Position numbers and translations under genes: made by a program
Assembly (NCBI GenBank): GCA_011032825.1
Contig: JAADJZ010000027.1
Span: forward strand, 62,001-126,000
DNA from: Massariosphaeria phaeospora
Taxonomy: Eukaryota > Ascomycota > Dothideomycetes > Pleosporales
Direction: 5' to 3'
Length of the DNA stretch: 64,000 nucleotides
Shown: positions 45,110 through 57,594 of the stretch, in pieces
Position numbering within the stretch: position 1 is the stretch's first letter
Layout of the letters: every line of letters starts with the position of its first letter
Notes under the pieces: generated by a model
Database searches by the model: none
What the model saw: the letters and a program-made list of their open reading frames with translations, nothing else
What the model was told of the DNA's origin: nothing

Positions 45110-46970
45110 ACGTACTTTACGAGTTCGTGCATTACACGAGTTCGTGCATTACTTTTGCTAAGCTCCTACCAAAACCACTTTATTCTAGCGCAAAACAGCT
45201 TACTTTAGCTCTGTGTAGAGTAATATAACACGAGATATTATTTAGAGTTTACTTTTACTGCTTGCTTACACGTACGCGCGTTGTGCCTAGCCTAATAACA
45301 CTATCTACACTATCTTTGAAATAGTTCACCTGCTTTAGCGCGCACTTGCGTTTTTAGCTTTTTTTTATTACTACGCGCTTTAAACTCTTTTAGAGTAGTT
45401 AGACAAGCTTTATTCTCAACTGTCAAAGTTTTTTCTGCCTAAACCTGCTTTCTTTTATGCAATTTACGTCGCGTAGCAGCTTTATTTGCTATTTTTAGTT
45501 TAGCTATTTTCTGTTGCGCTAACACTAGCTTGTGCGCAATAATAGCTACCTCTTTTAAGACCTTTTTAAAGGCTTCTACTATAGACGTTAGTAAGCTATT
45601 TATATGCTTCTAAATTCTTGCCTTTACAAGCGTCAATTGCGACTTTAGTTTAAAAGTATTGCTTAGAGTTTGCAACTGCTAGGGCTTGTTGTTAATAAGC
45701 AGTAGTAGTAATAGAGTACGTAGCCGAACGTTAAAAGCTGTTATAACTTGTTCTAGGTCAAATAGAACCAATCCAGCGCTTCGAAACTCTTTTTGGATAT
45801 TACTAAAAGTAATTGCTGCATTATAGGCGCGTATAAAGCATAGTAAAAACTTAAGTTTTGTAATGTAAGTAATTTAGTTGCGCATAAAATCTTTAGCTTA
45901 GCGCCTATACGCTTTCTTTAAAAAAGCAAAACAACTTACATTAAAAAGCTGCAGAAAGTGCGATAAGTGCGGAAGCATGTAGATAGTAATAATTTTGTTC
46001 TTTTTGTAGTATTGCTAGAATGCGAGCGAGTTATAGCTCTTATAGCCGTCAATTGCGAGTAGTTAGTAGCTGCTAACTACTCTTTTCTTTGTATGCTTAT
46101 TAAAGTGCTTTAACTACTGCAGCTTAAGCTTATTTGTTGTCTAGCTTTTTTTAGAAACTGTAATAACCTAGTTCTAAAGCAGATTCTTCTCTTTGTACTA
46201 AGCAAAGAGGTAATAGTAGCCCTTAAAAATAATAAAAAGTAGAATAGCTTACTTTGTTGCGTTGATGCTTTGGATAACTGTTGTTTACTTTCTATTGCCT
46301 TGCTGTATTGCCTTTGGCCGTTCTCGTTTCTCTAAAGCGGTAACAACTGCTCTAGTTGATATCTAGCCTATTATAAAGCTTGTCTTGTTAAAGTTGTACG
46401 TGTCTACATTCTAGATACTGTACTTAGCTTTTATGTTAGCTACTAGGCGAAACTAGCTTTAAATAACTTTAAAATTCTCGCAAAGCGCTTTTTTGTAATT
46501 GTACTTGCGATTGAACTTTATTGTAAACTTAGAGCAGTGCATAACCTACGTACTAAGCTAGTTTAAGCTAACCTAGCCTAGATTGCGCTTTGCGCGTAAA
46601 GAATTTGCTATATTAGCTACAGCTACGAGCCTAGAGAGAAATCCGCGCGTAATAAGCTTAAGTATATTTTTAATAACTACTTTCTCTTTAAGCTTAGTTA
46701 GATTCTTTAATTTAGGCTAGCGATTTGCTTGTAAAGAGCGTTTAGAGTATTAATTGCTTAGTGTCTTTCGAGAAACGTTATAAGCTGCAGCGCGTTGCTA
46801 AAAAAGTGTTGCGTTTTGTTTAAGAGCTTAAAGAGCAGTTTGTACCTAGCGTTTCTTAGAAGGTTCTATTTAGTATTGTTGTTAAAGCATCGCGTACATA
46901 GATAGAGTTGGTAGAAGCTTAGCAAAAGTAAGCAGCGAACTCGTGTAGGCAGCGAACTCGTAAAGTACGT
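45110..46970 (-). mobile_element. Element A4
   Basis: 1861 bp between TA duplications (45108-45109; 46971-46972). Left modules read CGAGTTCGTGCATTACA x2, right modules (inverted) CGAGTTCGCTGCCTACA x2, so the two ends differ in module sequence. Minus-strand transposase relic includes AGLVLFDLEQVITAFNVRLR near 45725-45790. It also serves as the empty-site reference for the insertion of C into A3. Confidence 0.88.
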
Positions 46971-46972
46971 TA

Positions 46973-47640
46973 TACTTAATTGCTAAATAAAGCTTTCTAG
47001 CTTTGTAAACTACTTGCGCAGCGCTTCAAGCTTCTATGCGAGCTTTTACTACACTTTTAATAGCTTTGCTTTAACGCGTTTGCACTTTGAATGCTTTTGT
47101 AGCTAGCAACGCTTCTAGCACTTACTTAGCAGCGCAGGCGCTTTACCTACTCTTAGGTAAAATTCTTTCAAAAGTGCGTACGCTTGTTGTTTAACTATCT
47201 TCTTGTGTACTCTATAGCTAATTGCGTTAATTGCGTTAATTGCGTTAAAATAGCGCACAAGCGCAAGGTTTTGCTTTTTTAACAATTGCTAATTTTCTTG
47301 CGTACAACGATTAAATTGCGTTAAAAAGTTTAAGTAAGCGCAGCGAAAGCGATAATAAAGTAAGTTGTACGCTATAGCGTAGGATTTAATGTCTAGCTTA
47401 GTGTACTTGCAAAAGCGCAACGCGTAGCTTCTAAGCGCAACAACTTTAGCAGCGTATTTTTTAGCTTGCGATAGATTACAAGGCATAGTTAAAACAATTT
47501 TACTAATTTAAAATTTAGTAGTATAGCGTTGTAGCAGAGATTGATTTATGTAGTAGTTTTTGAATTGCATTAAAAAAATTATTTGCATTAAGAGAATAGG
47601 CTCGCGCTACGCGCAAGCAATCTCGCGAGATTTTTCGAAG
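46973..47640 (-). mobile_element. Remnant of a Fot1-like transposase
   Basis: A 65-codon minus-strand frame (47486-47289) starts MPCNLSQAKKYAAKVVALRS and has the look of a Psq/HTH transposase N-terminus. Three tandem TTGCGTTAA units lie at about 47223-47250. 47560-47645 is an inverted copy of 35660-35760. No complete ends. Confidence 0.5.
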
Positions 47641-48561
47641 AAACCTTAGGCCCGAGTATAGCTGTTTAAAATAAGTAGATAATACTTTTCTACCTAACGC
47701 GCTTTTAAAATGCTTTAACTACTTAAAACTAAAAGCGTTGTTTGTCTAGCTGTTTTTAGAAACTAAAAGCTTTTAATTGCTAGGTATAGAGTTTTTCTCG
47801 TACTACGCTAAAATGTAAACGCGCTTTTTGTAGATAATAAAAAGCAAGATTGCGTACTCTACAGCGCAAATGCTTTAGATAACTATTACCTACTTTCAAT
47901 TGCCTAGCTAGATAAAATTAAGTTAAGTACGTTTTTAAAAGCTTGTAACAACTTTTATAAACTCAATTACGCTTATTTAGAAGCTAGTTTTGTTGAAGTT
48001 GTGCACGTTATTTTCGTAGATACTGTACTTAGCTTTAGTATTCTCAACAAGCTTAAACTACGCGCTAATTATTCTAACATTTTCTTGTTGTATTCTCTGC
48101 TTATTCTAAGCTTAATTGAAAGCTATTTTAAGCTCGCTTAAACGCGTTACAAATCTCTTAGCTTAGTTCTTGCCTACTAGCTTTTTATTTTGCGCAGCTA
48201 CTAGTTTATTTTTTATATCTCTTACTTTAAACAGCTAAGAAGCAAATTCTCACGAATTAAAGTTGAGTTTGCTCTTTAGTTGCAGTAAGCTTTCAGCCGT
48301 TTAGTAGAGTTTTAGCGCGAAAAAGCGTTTCTTAAGCGCAACAAGAAAGAGTGTAGCAATTAACGTTAAAAGCAATAGCAGCAGCTTAATAGCTTTAGAA
48401 TTAGCTAGAATTATAAGCTTTAAAAGCAAAGTAAAGTTTCTTTTCGTATTAGTGTAATAACGCGTTAGTTAGTTGAAACATATCGTGTTGATAGAGGAGG
48501 AAGTAGTCTTGGCGAATTCTAGGTTACTTAGTAGTTTGAGTTACTTAGTAGTGCTTTACGT
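47641..48561 (-). mobile_element. Truncated element M (I family)
   Basis: Matches the minus-strand half of G (60541 onward) and the inverse of I1. The right terminus is intact, with two GAGTTACTTAGTAGT modules then GCTTTACGT|TA (48562-48563). The left half is missing. Confidence 0.75.
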
Positions 48562-48563
48562 TA

Positions 48564-49829
48564 GTTACAAACTAACGTTAGTTGTACTACTAACTTAAAC
48601 ACTATTGCTTACTACGCAATATATTTATTGTATTATAATATTACTAATAATAATAGATAGTATATTAGAAGCTCTACGCGTACACGCGTATAAAATACTA
48701 GCGCAAAAAAGTTTACTATTAGATAAATTAATATAGTAGGCTAAACTACTTTCTATTTATTAAGCAATTAATTCTACTATACTATACTCTGCATTTTGCT
48801 AAAGCTACAAACTTTGTTTATTAATATATTTTATGTATATAAACGCAACAATTTAGATAGTATAATTCTCTTAGTAGAATATACAATACTCTAATAATTT
48901 AATAAGCACTAAAGTATACTTTAGAGCATAGTACAAAAACGTTTGTAGTGCACAAACGCAAGCTTATAATTAATAAATATAAACGCTTTAAAACAACAAG
49001 CAATATTAACTTATACAAACTTACTTATATTCTAGCCTAGTAGATAACTCTAATAGTTTTTTTTTTAGATAAGCTAACTTAAACTAGGCTGCAGCTAACT
49101 TAACGCGTGTACTACCTAGGTTTTTTTCTACTATAATTCTATAATTACGCTCTTTTATATGTTTCTTTTTAGCGTTATTAGTAAGTTTTTTTTAAGTAAA
49201 AAACTTGCTCGCTTTCTTCTACACGTTAGATACAAAAGCTTATTAAATAGCTTTGTTTTTTCTTACATAGTTACGCTTTAGGCGTTAAATAATATATAAA
49301 TAATCTATAGAATTGCTACTAAGAAAACTAGGTATATCTTTATCTACTTTTTGCTTAATTTAACTAGTTTCTAGTGCTGCGACACTTACACAACGTTTAG
49401 CTTCTCTATTACTTACTTCTAACATAACTTAGTTAGGCTAAATATTAAAAGCAACTACGCGCAGAAGCTAATTAAAATTACTATCGTCTAAGTTTTTTTT
49501 TATAGTATAATCTTTAGCCTTGCGTATAATAAGCTTGTTAACTAGCTTAAAATATTTTTGCAAGTTTAGTAGCAAAGAGGTTTAAATAACAAAGTTTCTT
49601 AAATGTTTGCGCTAGCTAGTAACTAGTTAGAGTAAATGCTATATTATCTAAGTTAAGATTTAATAAAGCAACAAGTATAAGTAAGACTTACTAGTAGTGA
49701 ATAATCTATTCTTACCTAAAGCCTAATTAATAGACACAACTTTTTTTAGGAAATACAAAGCTTAATAGTTACGTATTACTTTAAAGTAGTACAAACAACT
49801 TTATACTATAGTATAATAATTAAAAGTAC
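48564..49829. other. AT-rich repeat debris
   Basis: About 1.3 kb of very AT-rich sequence without legible domains or ends. Possibly retrotransposon remains; not identifiable by eye. Confidence 0.4.
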
Positions 49830-49831
49830 TA

Positions 49832-51694
49832 ACGTTATTTACTACCAAGCGGCGCACCCTACCGAGCAGCGCACTCTACTAAAATCGTACTAAGAGACAC
49901 AGTACACATTACGATTATACTGTATCATGCAGGATTATACTAAATCAACTAGTATTATTTAGTATTAGAATTACTAGAAGCAACTACTCTACAGGTTTGC
50001 GCATTATGCCTTGTCCTACTGCAGCATCTACAGCGTCGTTGTCGTAGTGCTGCACCTGCTGCACTATCACTACTTAACCCCTCCGCAACTGTTTTCTACT
50101 TACTACTACCCTTCTTAATAGCCAACTTGGCCCTAGCTTTTATCGTAAGCGTACTCTCTTTCTAGATGTACTTTTGTTTACGACTTTTACGCTTAGTTGC
50201 AGCCTCAACAGTAGTGCGAAGCTAGGCAATTTCATCAACTATCAATGCGTATTTGTAAGCTACTATTAACGCGCCTTTCTCAAGCTTCTGCAGCGACTTA
50301 ACAATAGAAGTTAGTAATAAGTTAACGCGGAACCTAACTCTACTGCGAATGAGAGTAGATTGAGCCTCAAACTCGCGCGCGTTGCTTGGTGTTTGCGACT
50401 CCCAGACAGTAGGTTGCTAAGGCGGCTAATCAGGTGTACGGAGACGCACATCAAGCCTTGATATCACAGCATCTAGGTTGTGTGGAACAAGCCTAGCACT
50501 TTTGAAGGCTCCTTTAATGCCCTTCGCTGTAAACGTCTTGAGATAGGCGGTTTTAAACGCAGTAAAGAAGTCTAGTTTAGCGATGTAAGTAACAGAGCGA
50601 CGCGCTAAGACCATAATCTTAGTACTGTATGCGCGCTTCAACGGCGAAAAGCAGCCAACGTCGAGGAGCTGCAGCAGGTGCGACGAGTGTAAGAGCATAC
50701 ACAAGGTGATTATCTTGTGTTCTGTGCAGTAATCCTAGAAAGCAAGCGAGTTATAGCTCTCGTGGCCGTCTAAAATTAGTAGCTTACTACTTTCTACAGT
50801 ACGCGACACAGTAGACGCGTCAAAGTGCTTTAACCACGCGATTCTAAGCTTATTGTTTGTCTAGCTGTTCTTACTAACAGTGAGAACCTAGTTGCGAGGT
50901 ATAGAGACATCCTCGTACTACGTAGAGATGTAAACTATGCCAGCGTAGATAATGAAAAGTAGAATCGCCTACCTACTCGCGCAGATGCAACTAATGACAG
51001 TAACCTACTTGCGATTACTTAGCTGAACTATCTTAGGTTTCTTACGTTTCTCTAAAGCTGTGATAACAAGCTAGAAGCCTATAACGCCTATTATAAAGCT
51101 AGATTCGTCGAAGTTGTAAGTGTCCTTATTTAGAATGCTATGCTTCGCTTTTACGTTGGCTACGAGCTTAAACCACGCGTTTATAACTTTAGGATTTTTT
51201 TATTTCTTTCTTTAATCATCGTAGGATCGAGTCTAACGCGTTCTGAGCTTCTCTCTTTGCTTTATAAACCGGTCTAGCTAGTTGTTGCTAACTAGCTTGA
51301 GCCCTCGGTGGGTGCGCAGGTTGTTGGCTATATCTCGCAGTAGACCCTTCGACGGTAGGAACTCTCTTGAATCTAGGTTAAGTATACGCTCTACTATCGC
51401 GTTCTCTTTAAGCGGCGTAAAATTCTTGCAGTTGAGCTTACAATCGCGTCGTAAGCGTCGTCCGTAGTTTTGATAGTTAAAAGTCCTTTCAGGCACCAGA
51501 TAGGCTCGCGCAGCAGCTCGTTGGGAAAAAAACGCGTTGGATCTCGTAGCTCGAATAGCAATAGTTATTCTAGCTTCATTACTAGTTGATACAGTAGATA
51601 GTGGTAGCTGCATTGTAATAGTACTAGTGCTCTTAGTACGATTTTAGTAGGGTGCGCCGCTCGGTGGGGTGCGCCGCTTGGTAGTAGATAACGT
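49832..51694 (-). mobile_element. Element B1, best preserved copy in the island
   Basis: 1863 bp between TA duplications (49830-49831; 51695-51696). Inverted repeats begin ACGTTAT and carry two TACCAAGCGGCGCACCC-type modules at each end, then CTACTAAAATCGTACTAAG. It has clearly fewer stops and less AT bias than neighbouring copies, so it is probably younger or less mutated. Confidence 0.92.
49960..51613 (-). pseudogene. DDE transposase relic of element B1
   Basis: Starts at ATG 51613; the first 111 codons are open (51613-51278) and include the HTH_psq/CENP-B-like region SQRAAARAYLVPERTF and RRLRRDCKLNCKNFTPLKEN. All three catalytic aspartates are still legible: NFDESSFIIG (near 51090), LILDGHESY (near 50770) and SHLLQLLDVGCFSPLKRAY (near 50640-50695). 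At least one Gln codon before DYC is a TAG stop. The C-terminal zinc knuckle reads RCRCCSRTRHNAQTC (C-x2-C-x4-H-x4-C) near 49998-50045. Not functional as it stands. Confidence 0.85.
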
Positions 51695-51696
51695 TA

Positions 51697-51955
51697 TAGC
51701 CTATAGTACAAAGATATTGTAGTTCTACAATAAAATGCACTTAATACTAGGTAGTTTTATTTTGTTACAACTTGCATAGATAAGCTATAATAAAATATAA
51801 CTTACTTTACAAAGCTACAACTAGTTAGCTTATAAATATAGAAAAACTCTTTATGTATTAGTATTACTCTCTTTTAACTTTTTCTTTACCTAATACTTAT
51901 TAGTTAACATAACAATTATCTATCTATTGTTAAAAAGCTACTTTTATTTAACTAC
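51697..51955. other. AT-rich spacer between B1 and L
   Basis: Short AT-rich stretch without legible features. Confidence 0.4.
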
Positions 51956-51957
51956 TA

Positions 51958-53799
51958 ACGTATTCTACTATCGAACTCGCTAAACTATCAAACTCGCTAA
52001 AAATGCCAAGTTTTGCACTTACTACTAAACTCTATTATGCTTACACCTACGAACGCGGTTTCGCTCTAACACAAAGAAAAAGTTCTTTTTACTCTTAAAG
52101 CTTGTAAAGCTAGGCAATTCTAAAGCTACTACGCTACTACTATTGCTTTTAACGTTAAACGCTATATACTTAATTAACGCGCTAAAGGCATTACCTTTTG
52201 CGCAGAAACTCTACTTAACCGCTAGCTTACAAGCACTAAAGAGCAAACAATTGTCTAATATATTCTTAACTTTAATTCGCGAGAATTTGCGCTTCGGTTG
52301 TGCGAGGTAGTAGACATAGCTAATAAACTGCTAGGTGTACGTAGTAGTAAACTAGTTAGCAAGCACTAAGCTAAGCGCTTCGTAACGCGCTTAGCTAAGC
52401 TCAAAGTAGCTTTTAATTAAGCTAAAAATAAGCAAAGAATACTGCAAGAAGATCTAGAAACAATTGACGTGTAGTTTAAGCTAGTAAAAGACACTAAAAC
52501 TAAGTACAGCGTTTACAACGACAACGTGCACAAATTCAACAAAATAAGCTTTTAAATAGGCATTATTAGCTTAATAAAAGTTGTTATAGGTGCAAAGAAA
52601 CGTGCTTAGCTAGAGCTTGTTTAGCTAGGCAATTGCGAGTAGGTTATAGTTATCTAAAGCGTGTGCGCTGCTAGGTACGCAACCTCGCTTTTTATTATTT
52701 ACAAAAAACGCGTTTACATTTCTGCGTGTACAAAGAAGCTTTAATACTACGCAATTAAAAGCTCTTAGTTTTAAAAAACGGCTAGACAAACAACGCGCTT
52801 AGTTTAGAATAGTTAAAGCACTTTAACGCGCATACGAAAGCGCGCTAGGTAGAGAAGTACAAGCTACTTATTTTAAACAGCTACAAAAGCTATTTTGACT
52901 AGAGTTTTAAAAACTACTACTTGAAAAACAGGATTTTAACTTTTTGCATGCTTTTTTACTTGTTGCACATTTTCTAGCTGCTTAACGTAGTTTGCTTTCG
53001 CTGCTAAAGCGCAAGTACTTTTAGAAAGTAAAAGACTTAGCACGCAAACGCGTTTTTTACATTAACAAAAAAAAGCTTTTTTTAGCGTTTAAAAACGCGT
53101 TTTTTAACGTGTTTACGCTTGAAAACTGCTGTAAAACTTTTAAGACTTTAGAGCTTGTCCTGCTTAACGCGTAGGTTGTGTTAAATTGCTTTAAAGTACA
53201 GCTGCGTACTCTACTAGAACTTTTTTTTCTAGAAACGCCGTAGCAGTTAAAAACTCTAAGCAATACTTGCGAGTTTAAATTTTAGTTAAAGCTTGTACAC
53301 GATTTTTTTACTTAATTGCTTGTTACAGCTTAGGCTAGCTTCTTTTAGCTTATAAAAAGTAGTAAACTAATGCTATACTAAAAAGCGCTTTAAGCTGCTT
53401 ATATCTACGAGCTTAAAAAGCAATTAGCTATAATAACTAAAAGAAAATTGCGTAAACGCAAGCGGATCTAGCATAGTAGTACAATAGAGTATAAAACTGC
53501 AGCAGCGTAGGTAGCTGCTAAAGCGTTAAAAGCGCCTTAGCAATCGAAAAAAGCTTGTAGTAGTAGTAATTAAGAAATAGCTTAACTAGCTGTACGTTGC
53601 TGTAGAAACTGTAGAAAAACTAGGCACAACGCGCGAACGTGCTAGAAAAATACAAAAATATTTTCTAAATTAGCTACGAGCACGACGTACGCTAGCTCTT
53701 TGTTTAATAGCAATAAAATTGAAATTTGTAACTAGTGTTCGTTGTGCCAAGCATTTTTAGCGAGTTCGATAGTTTAGCGAGTTTGATAGTAGAATACGT
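51958..53799 (+). mobile_element. Element L (I family)
   Basis: 1842 bp; left end ACGTATTCTACTATCGAACT with two ATCGAACTCGCTAAACT-type modules then AAATGCCAAG, exact inverse plan at the right (TA 53800-53801). Plus-strand transposase debris parallels I1 and I2. Confidence 0.87.
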
Positions 53800-53801
53800 T
53801 A

Positions 53802-55623
53802 TAGGTTTAACTATGTCGTAGTTAGCGTTAAACTTTTAGAAAAAACTACGTAGCGCAAACTCTAAGTATCTACTACTATGTTTTACTCTATAATAATATT
53901 AATAAAGCATACAGTATTCTTTTAACAAACACAAATACTTAGTAATATAAATATTAATCTAGGCACTAAAGTAAGTGCGTATTAATAATATACGCAAAAC
54001 GTAAAGTAGAATACTATAAAATAAAACACCTCGCTTATATTATATTGCTAAAGATAAAGTAAATACGTAAGCAAAAAAAAGTAATTGTAGAAACTCTAAT
54101 AGACAAAATAAAAACGTAGCTACTAACAATAAAAAATTAAGCTAAATATAGAGTAATAGTTTTGCGCTAGCACTATAAGCTATACCTACGCGCTATTAAA
54201 GTAAGTTCTACAAAATACTATCTACTAATATACTAGCTATAAAATAGCGCGATTTATACTACTAGAAAGAATAATAAGTAGCAAAACTATAAATAGCTAC
54301 ATATTAAACCTTTAGTTTTTAATACAAAAGTAACTATTTATGCAACTAATTGTTATATTGTAGCAAGCAAGTAAGCGTTAGATAAATAAAAATAAATAAA
54401 ATCTAGTATCTAGAATACTATACTTAGAGATTCTAGATTATGTAAGTTGTTACGCACAAACGTACTATAATCTAGAGTATAACATAATATAGTTAAAAAG
54501 CTAACTTAATTTTTTTAAACCTAAATAATATTTCGCGTTTAGAAAGTAACACTAGTAATATTTAATCTAAACAACAGCAACATCGCACGCATATAGAAAA
54601 AAGTTGCTAAACTATTAAAAAAGTTTTAGTTTATTGCTAAGATTTCTACAAAGGTATATTAGCTAAGCTATGTTCTACTATCTAACTTTAACTATTTTGC
54701 GTTTTACTTTTCTCTTTTCTCTTTACTAACTCTAATAACAATACTAACTAAACAAAGCTAGATAAGTAGCAATTTCTTAACTAGTTTATTATAAAAGTTC
54801 TATTAACTACGCTTTAGAGTAAAACCTAAAATAGATTAGCTTTGTGAGTTAAAGAAAGCATATTCTTTGCTTAGCTAAGTAGAATTATAGTTTGCTAAGT
54901 GTACGCTTGTATATAGTTTACTCTTACTAAATAAAAAATAAGCTTAAAAGTTAGATAATCTAGCTACTAGATAGCATTGCAACGTAAGCACGCATAGAAA
55001 AAAAAAATTTAATAACACGTTAATAGCTTTATTTAATACTTGCTTAATACAATAGCAATAGCAAGCAGCTAGGCGTTAGCGAAAAGTTAGCGACATATTA
55101 CTAAAAAAGTGCAAGATAGCTTCTAGTAGCTGCTACTTTTTGAAATATTAATACTAATTACATACAATTAGTACGCTAATAATCTAAACAACTTTAATAG
55201 TAACCTAGATAAACTAAAACTAGATAACGTAAACTACTAGTAACCTAGCTAAAAAATACCAAGACTACGAACACTAACTACTTCGCTAGCACTTTTAACT
55301 TTCTCTACTTTTATCTATTTCTTTGCAGTATCTAACATAATAAACTGCGTACTTGTTTTTAATTCTAACAACTTGTTTGCAGCTTTTGTATAGCTTTTTA
55401 CGTTGTAGCTAGTTTCTTCGTAGTTACCGCAGCGTTGGCTACTACTACTACTGCAAAACTTTTTTATAAGCTGCACTATTAAAAACATTGCTAAACTAAC
55501 TTGCAACGCTTTTTTGCTATACTCAATAGTGCTACTAGTTTAGAAGCGCTTTCTTTTACGCGATTTGCGCTTGGTTATTACTTTAAGTTGCTTTTAAAGC
55601 TTACGATTTTGTGCATTAAGTAG
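53802..55623. other. AT-rich repeat debris
   Basis: Extremely AT-rich, stops in all frames. A 63-codon minus frame (55506-55315) has no domain. No ends were found. Confidence 0.4.
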
Positions 55624-55625
55624 TA

Positions 55626-57344
55626 ACGTACTCTACAAGCGAGTTGCTTACACATGCGAGTTGCTTACTTTTGCTAAGCTTTTACCAAACTCTATTTACC
55701 TACACAATGCCTAAACAACAATACAAAATAAAACTTTTTACAAAACGTTAAATACAGCTCGCTTTTTAAGCTTTTAAACAAAATGCATTACTTTTCTTGC
55801 AACGTACTGCAGCTATCTATCGCGTACTTCGAAAGACACTAAGCAATTAGCGCGCTAGACAACTTTCGCGCGCAGATTTAACGCTTAATTCAAAAAAACT
55901 AACTAAGCTTAAGAAAAACGTAGTTGTTAAGTATATAATTAAGCTAGTTACTTAAGAATTTCTACTTAGGCTCGCAGCTGTAGCTAGTATAGCCAATTCT
56001 TTGCGCGCAAAGCGCAATCTAGGCTAGGTTAGCGTAAACTAGTTTAGTACGTTCGTCAAACGTTGCCTAAAGCTCTAAACAAAGTTTAATCGCAAGTACA
56101 ACTACAAAAAAGCTTTCTACAAGAATTTTAAAACTATACGAGCTTAGTTCCGCCTAGTAGCTAACATAAAAGCTAAGTACAGCATCTAGAATAAAAATAC
56201 CTACAACTTTAACAAAACGAGCTTTACAATAGGCTAGATATTGACTAAAGTAGTTGTTACTACTTTAGAGCGTTGAAGATAGTTGAAAACAGTATAGCAA
56301 GGCAATTGCAAGTAAACAATAGTTATCTAGAGCATTAACGCGACAGGGTAAGCTATTTTACTTTTTATTATTTTCAAAGGCTGCTACTACCTCCTAGCTT
56401 AGTACAAAGAGAATACTATACTCTAAGATTAAGTTATTGCAGTTTCTAAGAACAGCTAGACAACTAATAAGCTTAGCTTGTAGTAGTTAAAGCACTTTAA
56501 TAAGCATACAAAGAAAAGAAGTGTTAGCTTCTACTAACTACTCGCAATTATCGGCTATAAAAGCTACAACTCGCTTGAATTCTAGCAATACTACAAAAAA
56601 AACAAGATTATTACTATTTGCATGCTTTCGCACTTACCGCACTTTCTGCAGCTTCTTAATGTACGTTGTTTTGCTCTATTAAAAAAAGCGTACAAGCGCT
56701 AAGCCGAAGATTTTATGCGCAACTAGATTACGCACATTACAAAACTTAAGTTTCTACTATGCTTTAAGCGCGCTTTCAACGCAGCAATTACTTTTAGTAA
56801 TATTCAAAAAAGGTTTCGAAGCGCTAGATTAGTTTTATTTAACCTAGAAAGAATTATAATAGCTTTTAACGTGCGGCTGCGTACTCTACTGCTACAGTGC
56901 TACTTACTATTAAAAATAGTTTCTAGCAGTCTTAAACCTCAAGCAATACTCTTAAACTAGAGTTGCAAATAAAGCTGCTACGCAACGTAAATCGCACAAA
57001 AGAAAGCAAGTTTAAGTAAAAAAAACTTTAACAGTTAAAAATAGAGCACGTCTAGCTGCTCTTAAAGACTTTAAAGCGCGTAGTAATAAAAAGAAGCTAA
57101 AAAAGCAAGTGCGCGCTAAAGAAAGTAAGCTAACTTAAAGGCAATGTAGATAGTGCAATAAAACTAGGCATAACGCGCGTACGTGCAAGAATGTAGCAAA
57201 AGTAAACTCTAAATAATATCGCATCTTGCTTTGTACTATACAAGACCAAAGTAAGCCGTTTTGCGCTATAATGTAGTAGTTTTGGTAGAAGCTTGGCAAA
57301 AGTAGGTAACTTGCTTGTGTAAGCAACTCGCTTGTAAACTACGT
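55626..57344 (+). mobile_element. Element A5
   Basis: 1719 bp, TA|ACGTACTCTACAAGCGAGTT at the left, inverse at the right (TAAACTACGT|TA). Two GCGAGTTGCTTACAC-type modules per end. Plus-strand transposase relic, shorter than its relatives by about 140 bp, so an internal deletion is likely. Confidence 0.85.
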
Positions 57345-57594
57345 TATAGCTTTTTGCAGCATATACTTAGCACTTTTTATAAGCTGCGAGTAGCTTTTTG
57401 TAGCATTGTAAAAGAACGCTAGAAGTACTTGCGCATAAGCTTTAACTATAAAATAGAAAAGAATAAAGTTGTTGTAGTGTTGTAATTGCAATTTTGTTGT
57501 AGTTAAACTATTTACTTGCCGCAAGAGTTTGCTTTTATATATACTTAATATTTCTACATTGTATATAAACAATGTAAACAAAAAGTTATAAATA

